Assembly: GCF_000586555.1 (NCBI RefSeq)
Contig: NZ_AZUC01000014.1
Location: forward strand, 273,361-337,360
Length of the DNA: 64,000 nucleotides
Source of the DNA: Sporosarcina sp. D27
GTDB taxonomy: Bacteria; Bacillota; Bacilli; Bacillales_A; Planococcaceae
Direction: 5' to 3'
Under the pieces are notes generated by a model. The model saw only the letters and a program-made list of their open reading frames with translations. It searched no databases and was not told the origin of the DNA. Below, piece after piece: positions 56,817 through 64,000 of the stretch (position 1 is the stretch's first letter; the number at the start of each line of letters is the position of its first letter). The translations under genes were made by a program, and so were the position numbers.

Positions 56817-58088
56817 TTATATCAACAAATCGAACAGCGTACTGTCATTATTCACTTCAGTAAACGAGAATCCGTTCGAGCGCATACGGTCTAGCAATCC
56901 GTCATAATCCTCAGGGTGCTTCAGTTCGATACCCACAAGTCCTGGACCGTTTTCTTTGTTATTCTTCTTCGTATATTCGAAAGTTGTAATATCATCATTC
57001 GGACCGAGAACGTTATCTAGGAATTGTCGTAACGCACCTGCACGTTGTGGGAAATTCACAATGAAATAATACAACAGTCCTTGGTGGATTAAAGACTTTT
57101 CTTTGATTTCCTGCATCCTACCGATATCGTTATTCCCGCCACTAATGACGACGACAATCGATTTCCCTTTAATCTCATCTTTATAAAAGTCGAGTGCTGC
57201 AATTGGAAGGGCACCAGCCGGTTCTGCGATAATAGCGTGCTTATTATACAATTCGAGAATGGCTGTACATACCTTACCTTCAGGAACTGCTACTATCTCT
57301 TCGACCAATTCAAAACAAATATCAAAAGTCTTCTGACCAGGGCACTTCACCGCAGCTCCGTCAACAAACTTATCGATTGTAGGTAACGATGTTAACTTTC
57401 CCATTTCAAAGGAGGTTTTCATGCTGGCCGCTCCAGCGGGTTCCACTCCAATCATTCGGGTTAACGGAGACAGGTTTTTAATGTACATACTCATACCAGA
57501 CAGGAGTCCACCGCCACCCACACTTGAAAATACAAAATCAATGGGTTCTTCAATGTCATTCATAATTTCTACAGCAACCGTAGCTTGCCCAGCGATAATG
57601 TCGAAATCATCAAATGGGTGAATGAAGATTCGATCTTCTTCATCTGTACAAAGCATGGCACTTGTAAAAGAATCGTCAAATGTATCTCCTGTTAACAAGA
57701 TTTCAACAAAGCCTTTACCGAACATTTTCACCTGGTCCACTTTTTGCTTAGGTGTAGTTAACGGCATGAAAATCTTCCCGTCAATTCCAAGATGCGCGCA
57801 CGCGAACGCCACGCCTTGAGCATGATTACCAGCACTAGCACAAACAATACCCTTATCCAATGCGTCGGATTCAATCCGCTTAATTTTGTAATAGGCGCCT
57901 CTTAACTTGAAAGATCGAACGTGTTGTAAATCTTCTCGTTTGATGTAAACCGTACATCCATATTCTTCTGACAACCGATCGTTTTTTTGAAGAGGTGTAT
58001 GCGCCACGATATCTTTTAATACCTGATTAGCAATTAAAATGTCTTCTATAGCTAAATTTTTCTTTTTTACTTCTTGAACGTTTGTCAA
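56817..58088 (-). CDS. ilvA: Threonine ammonia-lyase, biosynthetic (IlvA)
   Basis: PLP enzyme making 2-oxobutanoate for isoleucine. It has 423 residues. The PLP lysine lies in VRSFKLRGAYYKI; glycine loop SSVGGGGLLSG; ASAGNHAQGVAFA. The C-terminal regulatory ACT-like domain (about 330-423) is a single short one, as in B. subtilis (422 aa). The TTG start 58088 is chosen because GAGGAGG lies 8 nt upstream and the length then matches; the frame runs on to 58148. See the promoter/cre entry. Confidence 0.92.
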   Translation of the reverse strand: MTNVQEVKKKNLAIEDILIANQVLKDIVAHTPLQKNDRLSEEYGCTVYIKREDLQHVRSFKLRGAYYKIKRIESDALDKGIVCASAGNHAQGVAFACAHLGIDGKIFMPLTTPKQKVDQVKMFGKGFVEILLTGDTFDDSFTSAMLCTDEEDRIFIHPFDDFDIIAGQATVAVEIMNDIEEPIDFVFSSVGGGGLLSGMSMYIKNLSPLTRMIGVEPAGAASMKTSFEMGKLTSLPTIDKFVDGAAVKCPGQKTFDICFELVEEIVAVPEGKVCTAILELYNKHAIIAEPAGALPIAALDFYKDEIKGKSIVVVISGGNNDIGRMQEIKEKSLIHQGLLYYFIVNFPQRAGALRQFLDNVLGPNDDITTFEYTKKNNKENGPGLVGIELKHPEDYDGLLDRMRSNGFSFTEVNNDSTLFDLLI

Positions 58089-58187
58089 TGGATCGACCTC
58101 CTCAACACTAGCATTTTTCAATACTAACATGTGTTGAAGGTGAAACACAACAACTAAGTCTAAATAGTTAGAACATTTAGTTTCATA

Positions 58188-58216
58188 ATTATATGTAAGC
58201 GTTTTCTTTATGAAAA
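58188..58216 (-). promoter_or_regulatory. ilvA promoter with an embedded CcpA (cre) site
   Basis: On the minus strand TTTTCA (58211-58216) and TATAAT (58188-58193) are 17 bp apart. The spacer (58194-58207) reads TGTAAGCGTTTTCT on the plus strand, matching the cre consensus TGWAANCGNTNWCA at 13 of 14 positions. A site inside the promoter spacer would normally repress. The site also lies just beyond the 3' end of the lipid kinase gene. Confidence 0.55.
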
Positions 58217-58222
58217 TATATG

Positions 58223-59125
58223 TTAATCACTGGTGTCTACTAGTTCTAGTGCTTCTGGTTGTAACCGAATTGTAAAGAACGGTGCATGGATAGGTTCACC
58301 ATCTAAAATGAGCAAAATGTTCCGATTGGCTTGTAACGTAATAGTAGAACCTGTTAAATAAGTGATTGAATGACTGTGAATCGGATTTCCTTGAAGAAGT
58401 TTTGGAAACAAACGAAGTAGCAGGGATGGCCGATTTGCTGTATGAGCAACGGTGATATGCATTAATCCATCATTTGTAAGAGCTTCAGGACAGACCCTTA
58501 GACCACCTCCGTAAGAAGGAGTATTGCCGACAGCAATCAGCCATGTACGCTGCCAGAAATACGGTTCATCATCGATAGACAAATTCACTTCGAATGGTAT
58601 AAAGGTGCTTATTGTATGGATAGCTGCAATCGGGTAGGCAAGCCCGCCTAACCCAAATTTATTTAGAAGCGACTTGTAAAAAGAGTGATTTGCTTTTTCA
58701 CCGATTTCTGCATCAACGCCAGCAGCTGCAATGGTGATTCCAAGTTTCCCATCGACATCCAATAAATCGATTTGTTGGGTAGAAAAATTTCTGAGTCTCT
58801 CAACGAAAACAAGTGGATCACGGGTAAGGTGAAAAGCTCTCGCGGCATCATTCCCAGACCCTGCTGGTAAAATGGCGAGTGGGATGGAATGCTCTGATGC
58901 AAGTTGGACCATAGATCCCGTCGTACCGTCACCACCGATGACTACAACTGCTGAGAGTGTCCAGCTTCCCAGCAGATTTTTTAGGAACTGATTGGATGCT
59001 TCTTTTGAATCGCTTAGAAGTGCTTCATATGGCATATTATGTTGGATCAGCAATTGTTCGACTCGTTGAAATAGTTGGGTTGCTTTTCCACGACCAGAAG
59101 AAGGATTAACAATGATTGCATACAT
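58223..59125 (-). CDS. Diacylglycerol/lipid kinase family protein (YegS/BmrU type)
   Basis: This is a 300-residue soluble lipid kinase family member. N-terminal IVNPSSGRGKA, the nucleotide motif VVIGGDGTTGSMVQLA and ILPAGSGNDAAR are diagnostic. The C-terminal beta domain holds GEPIHAPFFTI. The substrate (diacylglycerol or another lipid) is uncertain. It lies downstream of a MarR regulator gene (23 nt) on the same strand, so they are probably co-transcribed. Confidence 0.88.
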   Translation of the reverse strand: MYAIIVNPSSGRGKATQLFQRVEQLLIQHNMPYEALLSDSKEASNQFLKNLLGSWTLSAVVVIGGDGTTGSMVQLASEHSIPLAILPAGSGNDAARAFHLTRDPLVFVERLRNFSTQQIDLLDVDGKLGITIAAAGVDAEIGEKANHSFYKSLLNKFGLGGLAYPIAAIHTISTFIPFEVNLSIDDEPYFWQRTWLIAVGNTPSYGGGLRVCPEALTNDGLMHITVAHTANRPSLLLRLFPKLLQGNPIHSHSITYLTGSTITLQANRNILLILDGEPIHAPFFTIRLQPEALELVDTSD

Positions 59126-59148
59126 AAACCGTACCCCATCTCACAAGT

Positions 59149-59592
59149 TTAGTTAGAAGGTTTTGTTAGTGCCTCATCAAGCTTTTTATAGATCAGAAGC
59201 ATAGCTTGCTGTTCTTCCGATGAAATATGTGAAAACAACTCACGGCGCACTTCAATTCCATCATTGTATGCTTTTTCTACAAGCACTTTCCCTGCTTCGG
59301 TTATGGATAAATACTTAGTCCTTTTATCTTCCTCAGCTTGTCTTCTTTCAATTAGACCTTGTTTTGTAAGCTTCATTGAGAGGTGTGTAAGTGAAGCTGG
59401 GGTGAAATTCAGTTTTTTGGCAATATCTGAAGGTCTGCTTTCTCCTTCATTTAATAACTCTTGGAGAACGAGGATATGGGAAATTCCCAGATCATTATCA
59501 GAGCGCTGTTGCCATTTGACAATCATTTGATAGCTAACTTTTTCAATCGTATGAAGCAGTTCGAAAATATTCTTATCATTAATATTAGTCAT
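59149..59592 (-). CDS. MarR-family transcriptional regulator
   Basis: A 147-residue winged-helix protein. The DNA-binding part is RPSDIAKKLNFTPASLTHLSMKL, the wing RRQAEEDKRTKYLSITEAG. Helices at both ends would dimerise. Natural ligand unknown. It is transcribed with the lipid kinase and faces the chemoreceptor gene divergently across 266 bp, so either could be its target. That gap shows no further gene. Confidence 0.9.
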   Translation of the reverse strand: MTNINDKNIFELLHTIEKVSYQMIVKWQQRSDNDLGISHILVLQELLNEGESRPSDIAKKLNFTPASLTHLSMKLTKQGLIERRQAEEDKRTKYLSITEAGKVLVEKAYNDGIEVRRELFSHISSEEQQAMLLIYKKLDEALTKPSN

Positions 59593-59800
59593 ATTAGGAA
59601 ACCTCCGGTGGTAATAAACTTGTTTAGTAATGATTGCAAGTTATTAAAAGTAAAAGACTATTCTATCATACCTCAACATTGTTGAAAAATAGAGAAAAAT
59701 GACTTAGCAAAAGAGATTTTAGGTCGATATATAATTGTGAGTAAAGAGTGAAGTTTGTGTGACGAATTATGTTTGTATAGTTTTTCACTCAAATCTAGGT

Positions 59801-59827
59801 TAAAGTTAGAGGTAGTAAAGTCCTTAT
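59801..59827 (+). promoter_or_regulatory. Possible sigma-D-type promoter of the chemoreceptor gene
   Basis: TAAAG (from 59801) and GTCCTTAT (59820-59827; consensus GCCGATAT, 5 of 8) are spaced by 15 bp after TAAA. Weak match; motility genes often use sigma-D. Confidence 0.25.
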
Positions 59828-59858
59828 TAATCGAAATCAGAAAGAGGTATTATGTATC

Positions 59859-61607
59859 ATGAAGGTTAGAAAGTCATTAACATTTCAGCTTGGCAGTCTA
59901 ATTATTGGAATTCTTGTTGTCATGCTTGCCATCACGTCTGTAGCTACCTACAAAACGGCATATGACAAACTCTTCGATGCAGCTGGTATCGAAGCGTATG
60001 GTTGTGCAAATATTACTACTGGTCTTATTTTGCCAGAGGATATGGACAAAGCACTGGCAGGAGATACTTCTACTCAAGACAAAGTGGGAGAACAGCTTAA
60101 CTGGACAACTGCTCATAAAGACATCTTTGAAACGCAATACATTGTCGAGTTAGACGGAACGTTAGTGGCTGTCGATGATAATCTAAAAGCCAAAGGATTC
60201 AAGCCAGGTGATAAGTTCAAAGTGGATGATGAAGCAATCGCTATGCTTGCCGATATGAAACATCCTACCTATTCCAAAGCGTATAACTTTGCAGACATGA
60301 AACGTCTGTCAGGATATGCTCCGATTTTTAAAGATCAGGATCCATCAAAAGAAGTTATTGCCGTGAGTGTAATTGACTTTGACGCAGGAATTGTCACTTC
60401 ACGGACATGGGGAGTTGTAAGGAACGGAATTTTAATTAGTATTGTTCCATTGCTGCTCGCAGCGCTGTTGACGATTTTCTTACTTCGTAAAAAAACGAAA
60501 CCGATTTCGGAGCTTATTGAGCATTCCAAACAGTTGGCTTCTGGCAATTTAGGGATTGCAGATGTACAAGTTTCGAGTAACGATGAGGTTGGGGATTTAG
60601 GGACAACATTAAACGCGCTTGCTTCTAATTTACGGAATATGATTGGCACTGTCAAAACAACTTCTTCCAAATTGACAACAAGTATGACCCAAACAGTAGA
60701 CTCGTTAGAAGAAATGGAAGGAGCCGCTCATATGGTTTCTGAAAGTATTAATGAAGCTGCGAGCTCTGTCGTGGATGGGAACGCGAGTGTGGAACAAGTT
60801 GCTCAACTTATCCAGGATTTAGCACATGATCTTCACCAAGCGGATGAACGCGCAAAAACCGCAACTGCAATCTCTTCAAACACAATGGTGTTAGCAGAAG
60901 AGGGTAGAGAACGGGCAATATCTTTAAGTGATGATATGAAAAAGATTTCAGTTTCTTCATCAAGCACAAAATTAGCCATTCAGGGACTAATCGATTCGGC
61001 GAAAAAGATTCAGACAATCACTGAATCGATTTCTGATATTGCTAACCAAACCAACTTACTAGCATTGAATGCTTCCATAGAGGCTGCGAGAGCAGGTGAG
61101 CATGGCAAAGGATTTGCAGTCGTTGCTGATGAAGTGCGTCGTCTTGCAGAACAATCCAACCAAGACGTTCAGGAAGTCGGGCAACTGATCAAGGACATTT
61201 CTTCTAGCATTGCAGATGTGGTGCATTCAACGGAAGAGAGTGGTGAACTAATTGAAAACGGATCAGAAACAGTACGTCAAACTGCACAGACATTGAGTGG
61301 TATTTCCACGGCTGTAGAAGATACAGTTGCTGAGGTCTCAGCAATCTCTGAAAGTCTGATGCGTGAGGCGCAGAAGTCAGAGGAAGCAGAGCGTTACATT
61401 CGAATGTTGGCAGACGCACTCCGTTCTTTGGAGGAAATGACATCGAACATATCAGCATCAGGTGAAGAAACGTCAGCTACAATTACTGATGTTGCTGAAC
61501 AATCCAACGAAATGAAACGACTTGCAGATGAATTGGATGCGAGTGTTCAACTTTTCCAATTGACTGAAGATGAAGCAGACTCATCTTCTCGCGAATTGAA
61601 TACGTGA
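59859..61607 (+). CDS. Methyl-accepting chemotaxis protein
   Basis: Transmembrane chemoreceptor, 582 residues. Membrane helices at about 10-30 and 188-210 flank an extracellular sensor of about 155 residues (single-Cache-like size; ligand unknown). HAMP follows (about 211-265) and then a long coiled-coil signalling domain. The tip is [20 protein letters not shown] with [18 protein letters not shown], the CheA/CheW-binding hairpin. AAAGAGG lies before the ATG. Evidence that the organism is motile. Confidence 0.94.
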   Translation: MKVRKSLTFQLGSLIIGILVVMLAITSVATYKTAYDKLFDAAGIEAYGCANITTGLILPEDMDKALAGDTSTQDKVGEQLNWTTAHKDIFETQYIVELDGTLVAVDDNLKAKGFKPGDKFKVDDEAIAMLADMKHPTYSKAYNFADMKRLSGYAPIFKDQDPSKEVIAVSVIDFDAGIVTSRTWGVVRNGILISIVPLLLAALLTIFLLRKKTKPISELIEHSKQLASGNLGIADVQVSSNDEVGDLGTTLNALASNLRNMIGTVKTTSSKLTTSMTQTVDSLEEMEGAAHMVSESINEAASSVVDGNASVEQVAQLIQDLAHDLHQADERAKTATAISSNTMVLAEEGRERAISLSDDMKKISVSSSSTKLAIQGLIDSAKKIQTITESISDIANQTNLLALNASIEAARAGEHGKGFAVVADEVRRLAEQSNQDVQEVGQLIKDISSSIADVVHSTEESGELIENGSETVRQTAQTLSGISTAVEDTVAEVSAISESLMREAQKSEEAERYIRMLADALRSLEEMTSNISASGEETSATITDVAEQSNEMKRLADELDASVQLFQLTEDEADSSSRELNT

Positions 61608-61658
61608 ATTGAGCTTAAATTGCTGTAGTGTGGATCTCTGTTCGCGTGTCAGATCGTG

Positions 61659-61685
61659 TTGTATTCTTGCGATATATGATATAAT
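61659..61685 (+). promoter_or_regulatory. Promoter of the proline dehydrogenase gene
   Basis: TGA-TATAAT (-10 at 61680-61685, extended) with TTGTAT 15 bp upstream (or TGTTGT at 17 bp). Confidence 0.55.
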
Positions 61686-61723
61686 GAAGAAGTGAAAAAA
61701 TTTAGTTCTGAGGAGTTATCGAC

Positions 61724-62695
61724 ATGCTAAAAGATTTATTTATGGGCCTATCGCAAAACCAGACATTAAACAGCGCTGCAAAAAAATATGGTCTGAAGCT
61801 AGGTGCTCAAAACGTAGTAGCAGGAACAAATATTCCTGAGACAATTGAAAGTATTAAGGAACTGAATGCGCACGGTATTTCTTGTACTGTCGACAATCTT
61901 GGTGAGTTCGTTTACAATCGCGAAGAGGCAACTGCTGCAAAAAAACAAATTTTAAGTGTGATTGAAGCAATTCATGAAAACAGTGTCGATGCCACGATTT
62001 CACTAAAACCATCTCAGCTTGGTCTTGATATCGACCCAAACTTCTGTGAAGAGAATTTACGTGAAATAGTAAGTAAGGCTAACGAATACGATATTTTTGT
62101 CAACTTTGATATGGAAGACTATGATCGATTAAAGCCTTCATTTGACTTGCTTGATGACTTATCAAAAACGTACAAAAATGTTGGAACAGTCATCCAAGCA
62201 TACTTTTTCGAAGCGGAAGACTATATGAAGCAACATAAAGATTTCCGTCTACGCATTGTAAAAGGAGCTTATAAAGAATCTCCTACGGTTGCATATCAGG
62301 ACAAAGCGGATATCGATGAAAACTTTGTTAAATTAATTGAATGGCATTTGTTAAACGGAAAGTTCACTTCTATTGCGACGCATGATCACCATGTCATCAA
62401 CCATGTAAAGCAGTTCGTGAAAGATAATGATATTTCTTATGATAAGTTTGAGTTCCAAATGCTTTACGGATTCCGTAAAGATATGCAATTAGAGCTTGCT
62501 AAGGAAGGCTACAACTTCACGACGTACGTTCCATTTGGTGAAGACTGGTATGGCTATTTCATGCGACGTCTTGCGGAGCGTCCACAAAACATGAACTTGA
62601 TTGTAAAACAAGTGTTCAACAAAAAGACGAATACATTTATCGGCTTGGCGGCAGGTGCATTTGCATTAGGTCGTATGACAAAACGAAATAAATAA
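61724..62695 (+). CDS. putA: Proline dehydrogenase
   Basis: FAD-dependent monofunctional enzyme oxidising proline to pyrroline-5-carboxylate. It has 323 residues forming a beta/alpha barrel. Signatures: ISLKPSQLGLDID, RLRIVKGAYKESP (substrate/FAD region), IATHDHHVIN, FQMLYGFRKDMQ and YGYFMRRLAERPQN, the last holding the substrate-carboxylate arginines. GAGGAG precedes the ATG. No pyrroline-5-carboxylate dehydrogenase is adjacent. Symbol fadM/ycgM is used for the monofunctional form in B. subtilis. Confidence 0.94.
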   Translation: MLKDLFMGLSQNQTLNSAAKKYGLKLGAQNVVAGTNIPETIESIKELNAHGISCTVDNLGEFVYNREEATAAKKQILSVIEAIHENSVDATISLKPSQLGLDIDPNFCEENLREIVSKANEYDIFVNFDMEDYDRLKPSFDLLDDLSKTYKNVGTVIQAYFFEAEDYMKQHKDFRLRIVKGAYKESPTVAYQDKADIDENFVKLIEWHLLNGKFTSIATHDHHVINHVKQFVKDNDISYDKFEFQMLYGFRKDMQLELAKEGYNFTTYVPFGEDWYGYFMRRLAERPQNMNLIVKQVFNKKTNTFIGLAAGAFALGRMTKRNK

Positions 62696-62703
62696 AAAAA
62701 TAC

Positions 62704-62753
62704 AAAGGCTGCTCAAAACTTCAGTTAATACTGATGCTTGAGCAGCCTTTTTT
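62704..62753 (+). terminator. Terminator after the proline dehydrogenase gene
   Basis: AAAGGCTGCTCAA/TTGAGCAGCCTTT with an inner TCAGT/ACTGA hairpin, T6. Confidence 0.92.
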
Positions 62754-62824
62754 CATTCAGAGCGTTTGTACGCGTATTTGGATATGCCATAGTCCAATAT
62801 ATTTATCAAAAACGCTGAAGTTAA

Positions 62825-63835
62825 TTAGTAAAACACAACAAAGAAGTAAACGATCATCGCGAGAAGTCCAAAAGGGAAGCCAAAACGGGCCCATTCCTTA
62901 CTAGTGATGGATAATTTACCGGCAGCAATAATATTGGGGATGTTCCCTGGAATCAGCATGCCTCCGCTTATTAGTAAGCCCATAAGAATGGCGCGAATAG
63001 TTGGCTCATCCATAGTGGGACCGAGTTCGATTGAGGCTAGCGTGGCGTTATCCAGGACTGCAGATATCATGTTTGCCCAATAAAGGAATGTCGGGCTTTT
63101 CCCTTCCAATATAGGACTCAACAACGGTTCGAATCCAGCTCCTAGAAGAGTGAGCGCCATGACAAATATGTATACTTTGACACTTCTGATCACAATAGTG
63201 CTCCATGATTCTTTCTCCAATATCTTATTCATACTACTTTTTCTATTAGGAGGCGGTATGACGATGCCTGCGATGATTCCAAGTGAGACTATAGCAATGA
63301 CGACATCGCTTCCTAACAATGAAAATAAGTAAAAGAAGGATTCGTTTAGTCGACTTGTGGCAATTGTTGATAAGGGCTCGCCAAGTGGGGTTAACACTGC
63401 CCCTAAACCGATTGAATAGCAAGAAACAATCACGAGGCGGATTTGAATAAGTCTGTCATAGTGGAGCAAACTTATGATTGAGACCAGTAGAATTGCTGCA
63501 ATAATTGCTGTTATGAAACTTGCTACTAAGCCTATACTGATAACGATAAGTGTAACAAAAATGCGGGACGGGATGAGACGCTCTGCAAAGCCTATTGACT
63601 GACTAAAAGGGCGTTGGAATACACGGAATAGCAATCCTGCTAGTAGTACTGCGCATGTGATTGCTATAGGGTCGGTGACTACTGCGTGAACTAATGTATG
63701 GCTCCAAATACCTGCTGTGAATACGGCGATAATCCCTAACACGAAAAGATAGAGTTCCAGTTGTCGCTCTGCAAATGGAAATATGAACGGACCAAAAAGA
63801 ACAGCCCCAAGCAAAATCACTAAAATCAGTATCAT
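62825..63835 (-). CDS. Polytopic membrane protein, DUF1646/ion-transporter-superfamily-like
   Basis: This is a 336-residue protein with about 10-11 hydrophobic helices. Two re-entrant-like segments, LGAVLTPLGEPLSTIA in the first half and MLIPGNIPNIIAAGKL in the second, are the paired Pro/Asn motifs of ion-transporter-superfamily carriers such as Na+/H+ antiporters and DUF1646. SAVLDNATLASIELGP in the second half also fits. Probable cation or anion symport or antiport; substrate unknown. It is monocistronic, convergent to the proline dehydrogenase gene. Confidence 0.75.
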   Translation of the reverse strand: MILILVILLGAVLFGPFIFPFAERQLELYLFVLGIIAVFTAGIWSHTLVHAVVTDPIAITCAVLLAGLLFRVFQRPFSQSIGFAERLIPSRIFVTLIVISIGLVASFITAIIAAILLVSIISLLHYDRLIQIRLVIVSCYSIGLGAVLTPLGEPLSTIATSRLNESFFYLFSLLGSDVVIAIVSLGIIAGIVIPPPNRKSSMNKILEKESWSTIVIRSVKVYIFVMALTLLGAGFEPLLSPILEGKSPTFLYWANMISAVLDNATLASIELGPTMDEPTIRAILMGLLISGGMLIPGNIPNIIAAGKLSITSKEWARFGFPFGLLAMIVYFFVVFY

Positions 63836-63911
63836 ATACGATCCCTCACTTTACAGAACTTATCTAGTCCTTTAAGTTATGCAAAGGCAGTCCTATAAAT
63901 AACAACACAAA

Positions 63912-63941
63912 AAAGCGTTTTCCTAAATGGAAATCGCCCTT
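63912..63941 (-). terminator. Terminator-like hairpin near the window end
   Basis: GCG-T-TTTCC/GGAAA-T-CGC stem with one mismatch. The minus strand has T6 after it, so it probably ends a minus-strand gene lying beyond the window. No gene was seen in 63836-64000. Confidence 0.6.
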
Positions 63942-64000
63942 TTGTCTTTTTGCATCGTTGTCTCTGGAAATGAGGGGGACAGGCCGTTGATCTCCGTTCC

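Overview
The window is a stretch of chromosome from an endospore-forming, motile Firmicute of the Bacillales, most like the Planococcaceae (a Sporosarcina-type organism; this assignment is inferred from gene order and protein character, not from a search). The evidence is near-unbroken synteny with Bacillus subtilis: folC..comC..spoIIB-maf-radC-mreBCD-minCD-spoIVFAB-rplU-ysxB-rpmA-spo0B-obg-pheBA, ruvAB-queA-tgt-yajC-yrbG-spoVB-comN-secDF, and yrvD-recJ-apt-relA-dtd-yrvJ-hisS-aspS-6S RNA-tcdA. Ribosome binding sites are strong, GTG and TTG starts are common, and sporulation genes are present. No rRNA, tRNA, phage, IS element or CRISPR array was seen.

1-16400: a divergent folC is followed by two tandem membrane-bound GGDEF proteins and then a complete Gram-positive type IV pilus (T4P) operon. 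Its order is three minor prepilins, two membrane proteins, pilB, pilT, pilC, major pilin, pilM, pilN, pilO and prepilin peptidase. The operon occupies the place where B. subtilis has only comC. PilB has an N-terminal MshEN-type c-di-GMP-binding fold, so the two cyclases beside it suggest local c-di-GMP control of piliation.

16400-30500: cell shape, division and sporulation. This holds a SpoIIB-like protein, Maf, RadC, MreBCD, MinCD, the SpoIVFA/SpoIVFB pro-sigma-K processing pair, the L21 leader with rplU-prp-rpmA, Spo0B, Obg, prephenate dehydratase, SafA and a coat-kinase-like protein.

30500-51600: DNA repair (RuvAB, RecJ), queuosine (QueA, Tgt), secretion (YajC, SecDF), spore cortex (SpoVB), purine salvage (Apt), stringent response (Rel), D-Tyr-tRNA deacylase, an SH3b-amidase, T-box-controlled hisS-aspS and 6S RNA.

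51600-64000: more accessory. It holds tcdA, a non-coding stretch between convergent genes with two arrays of exactly 20-bp-phased repeats, mnmH-selD (selenouridine in tRNA), an aldehyde dehydrogenase, ilvA, a lipid kinase, a MarR regulator, a chemoreceptor, proline dehydrogenase and a DUF1646-type transporter.

The least explained structure is the pair of phased arrays at 52381-52540 and 52800-52979 (8 and 9 units, core G[A/C]TCATAAA, exact 20-bp period). They flank a 114-bp imperfect inverted repeat and a terminator. I know of no described system that accounts for them.
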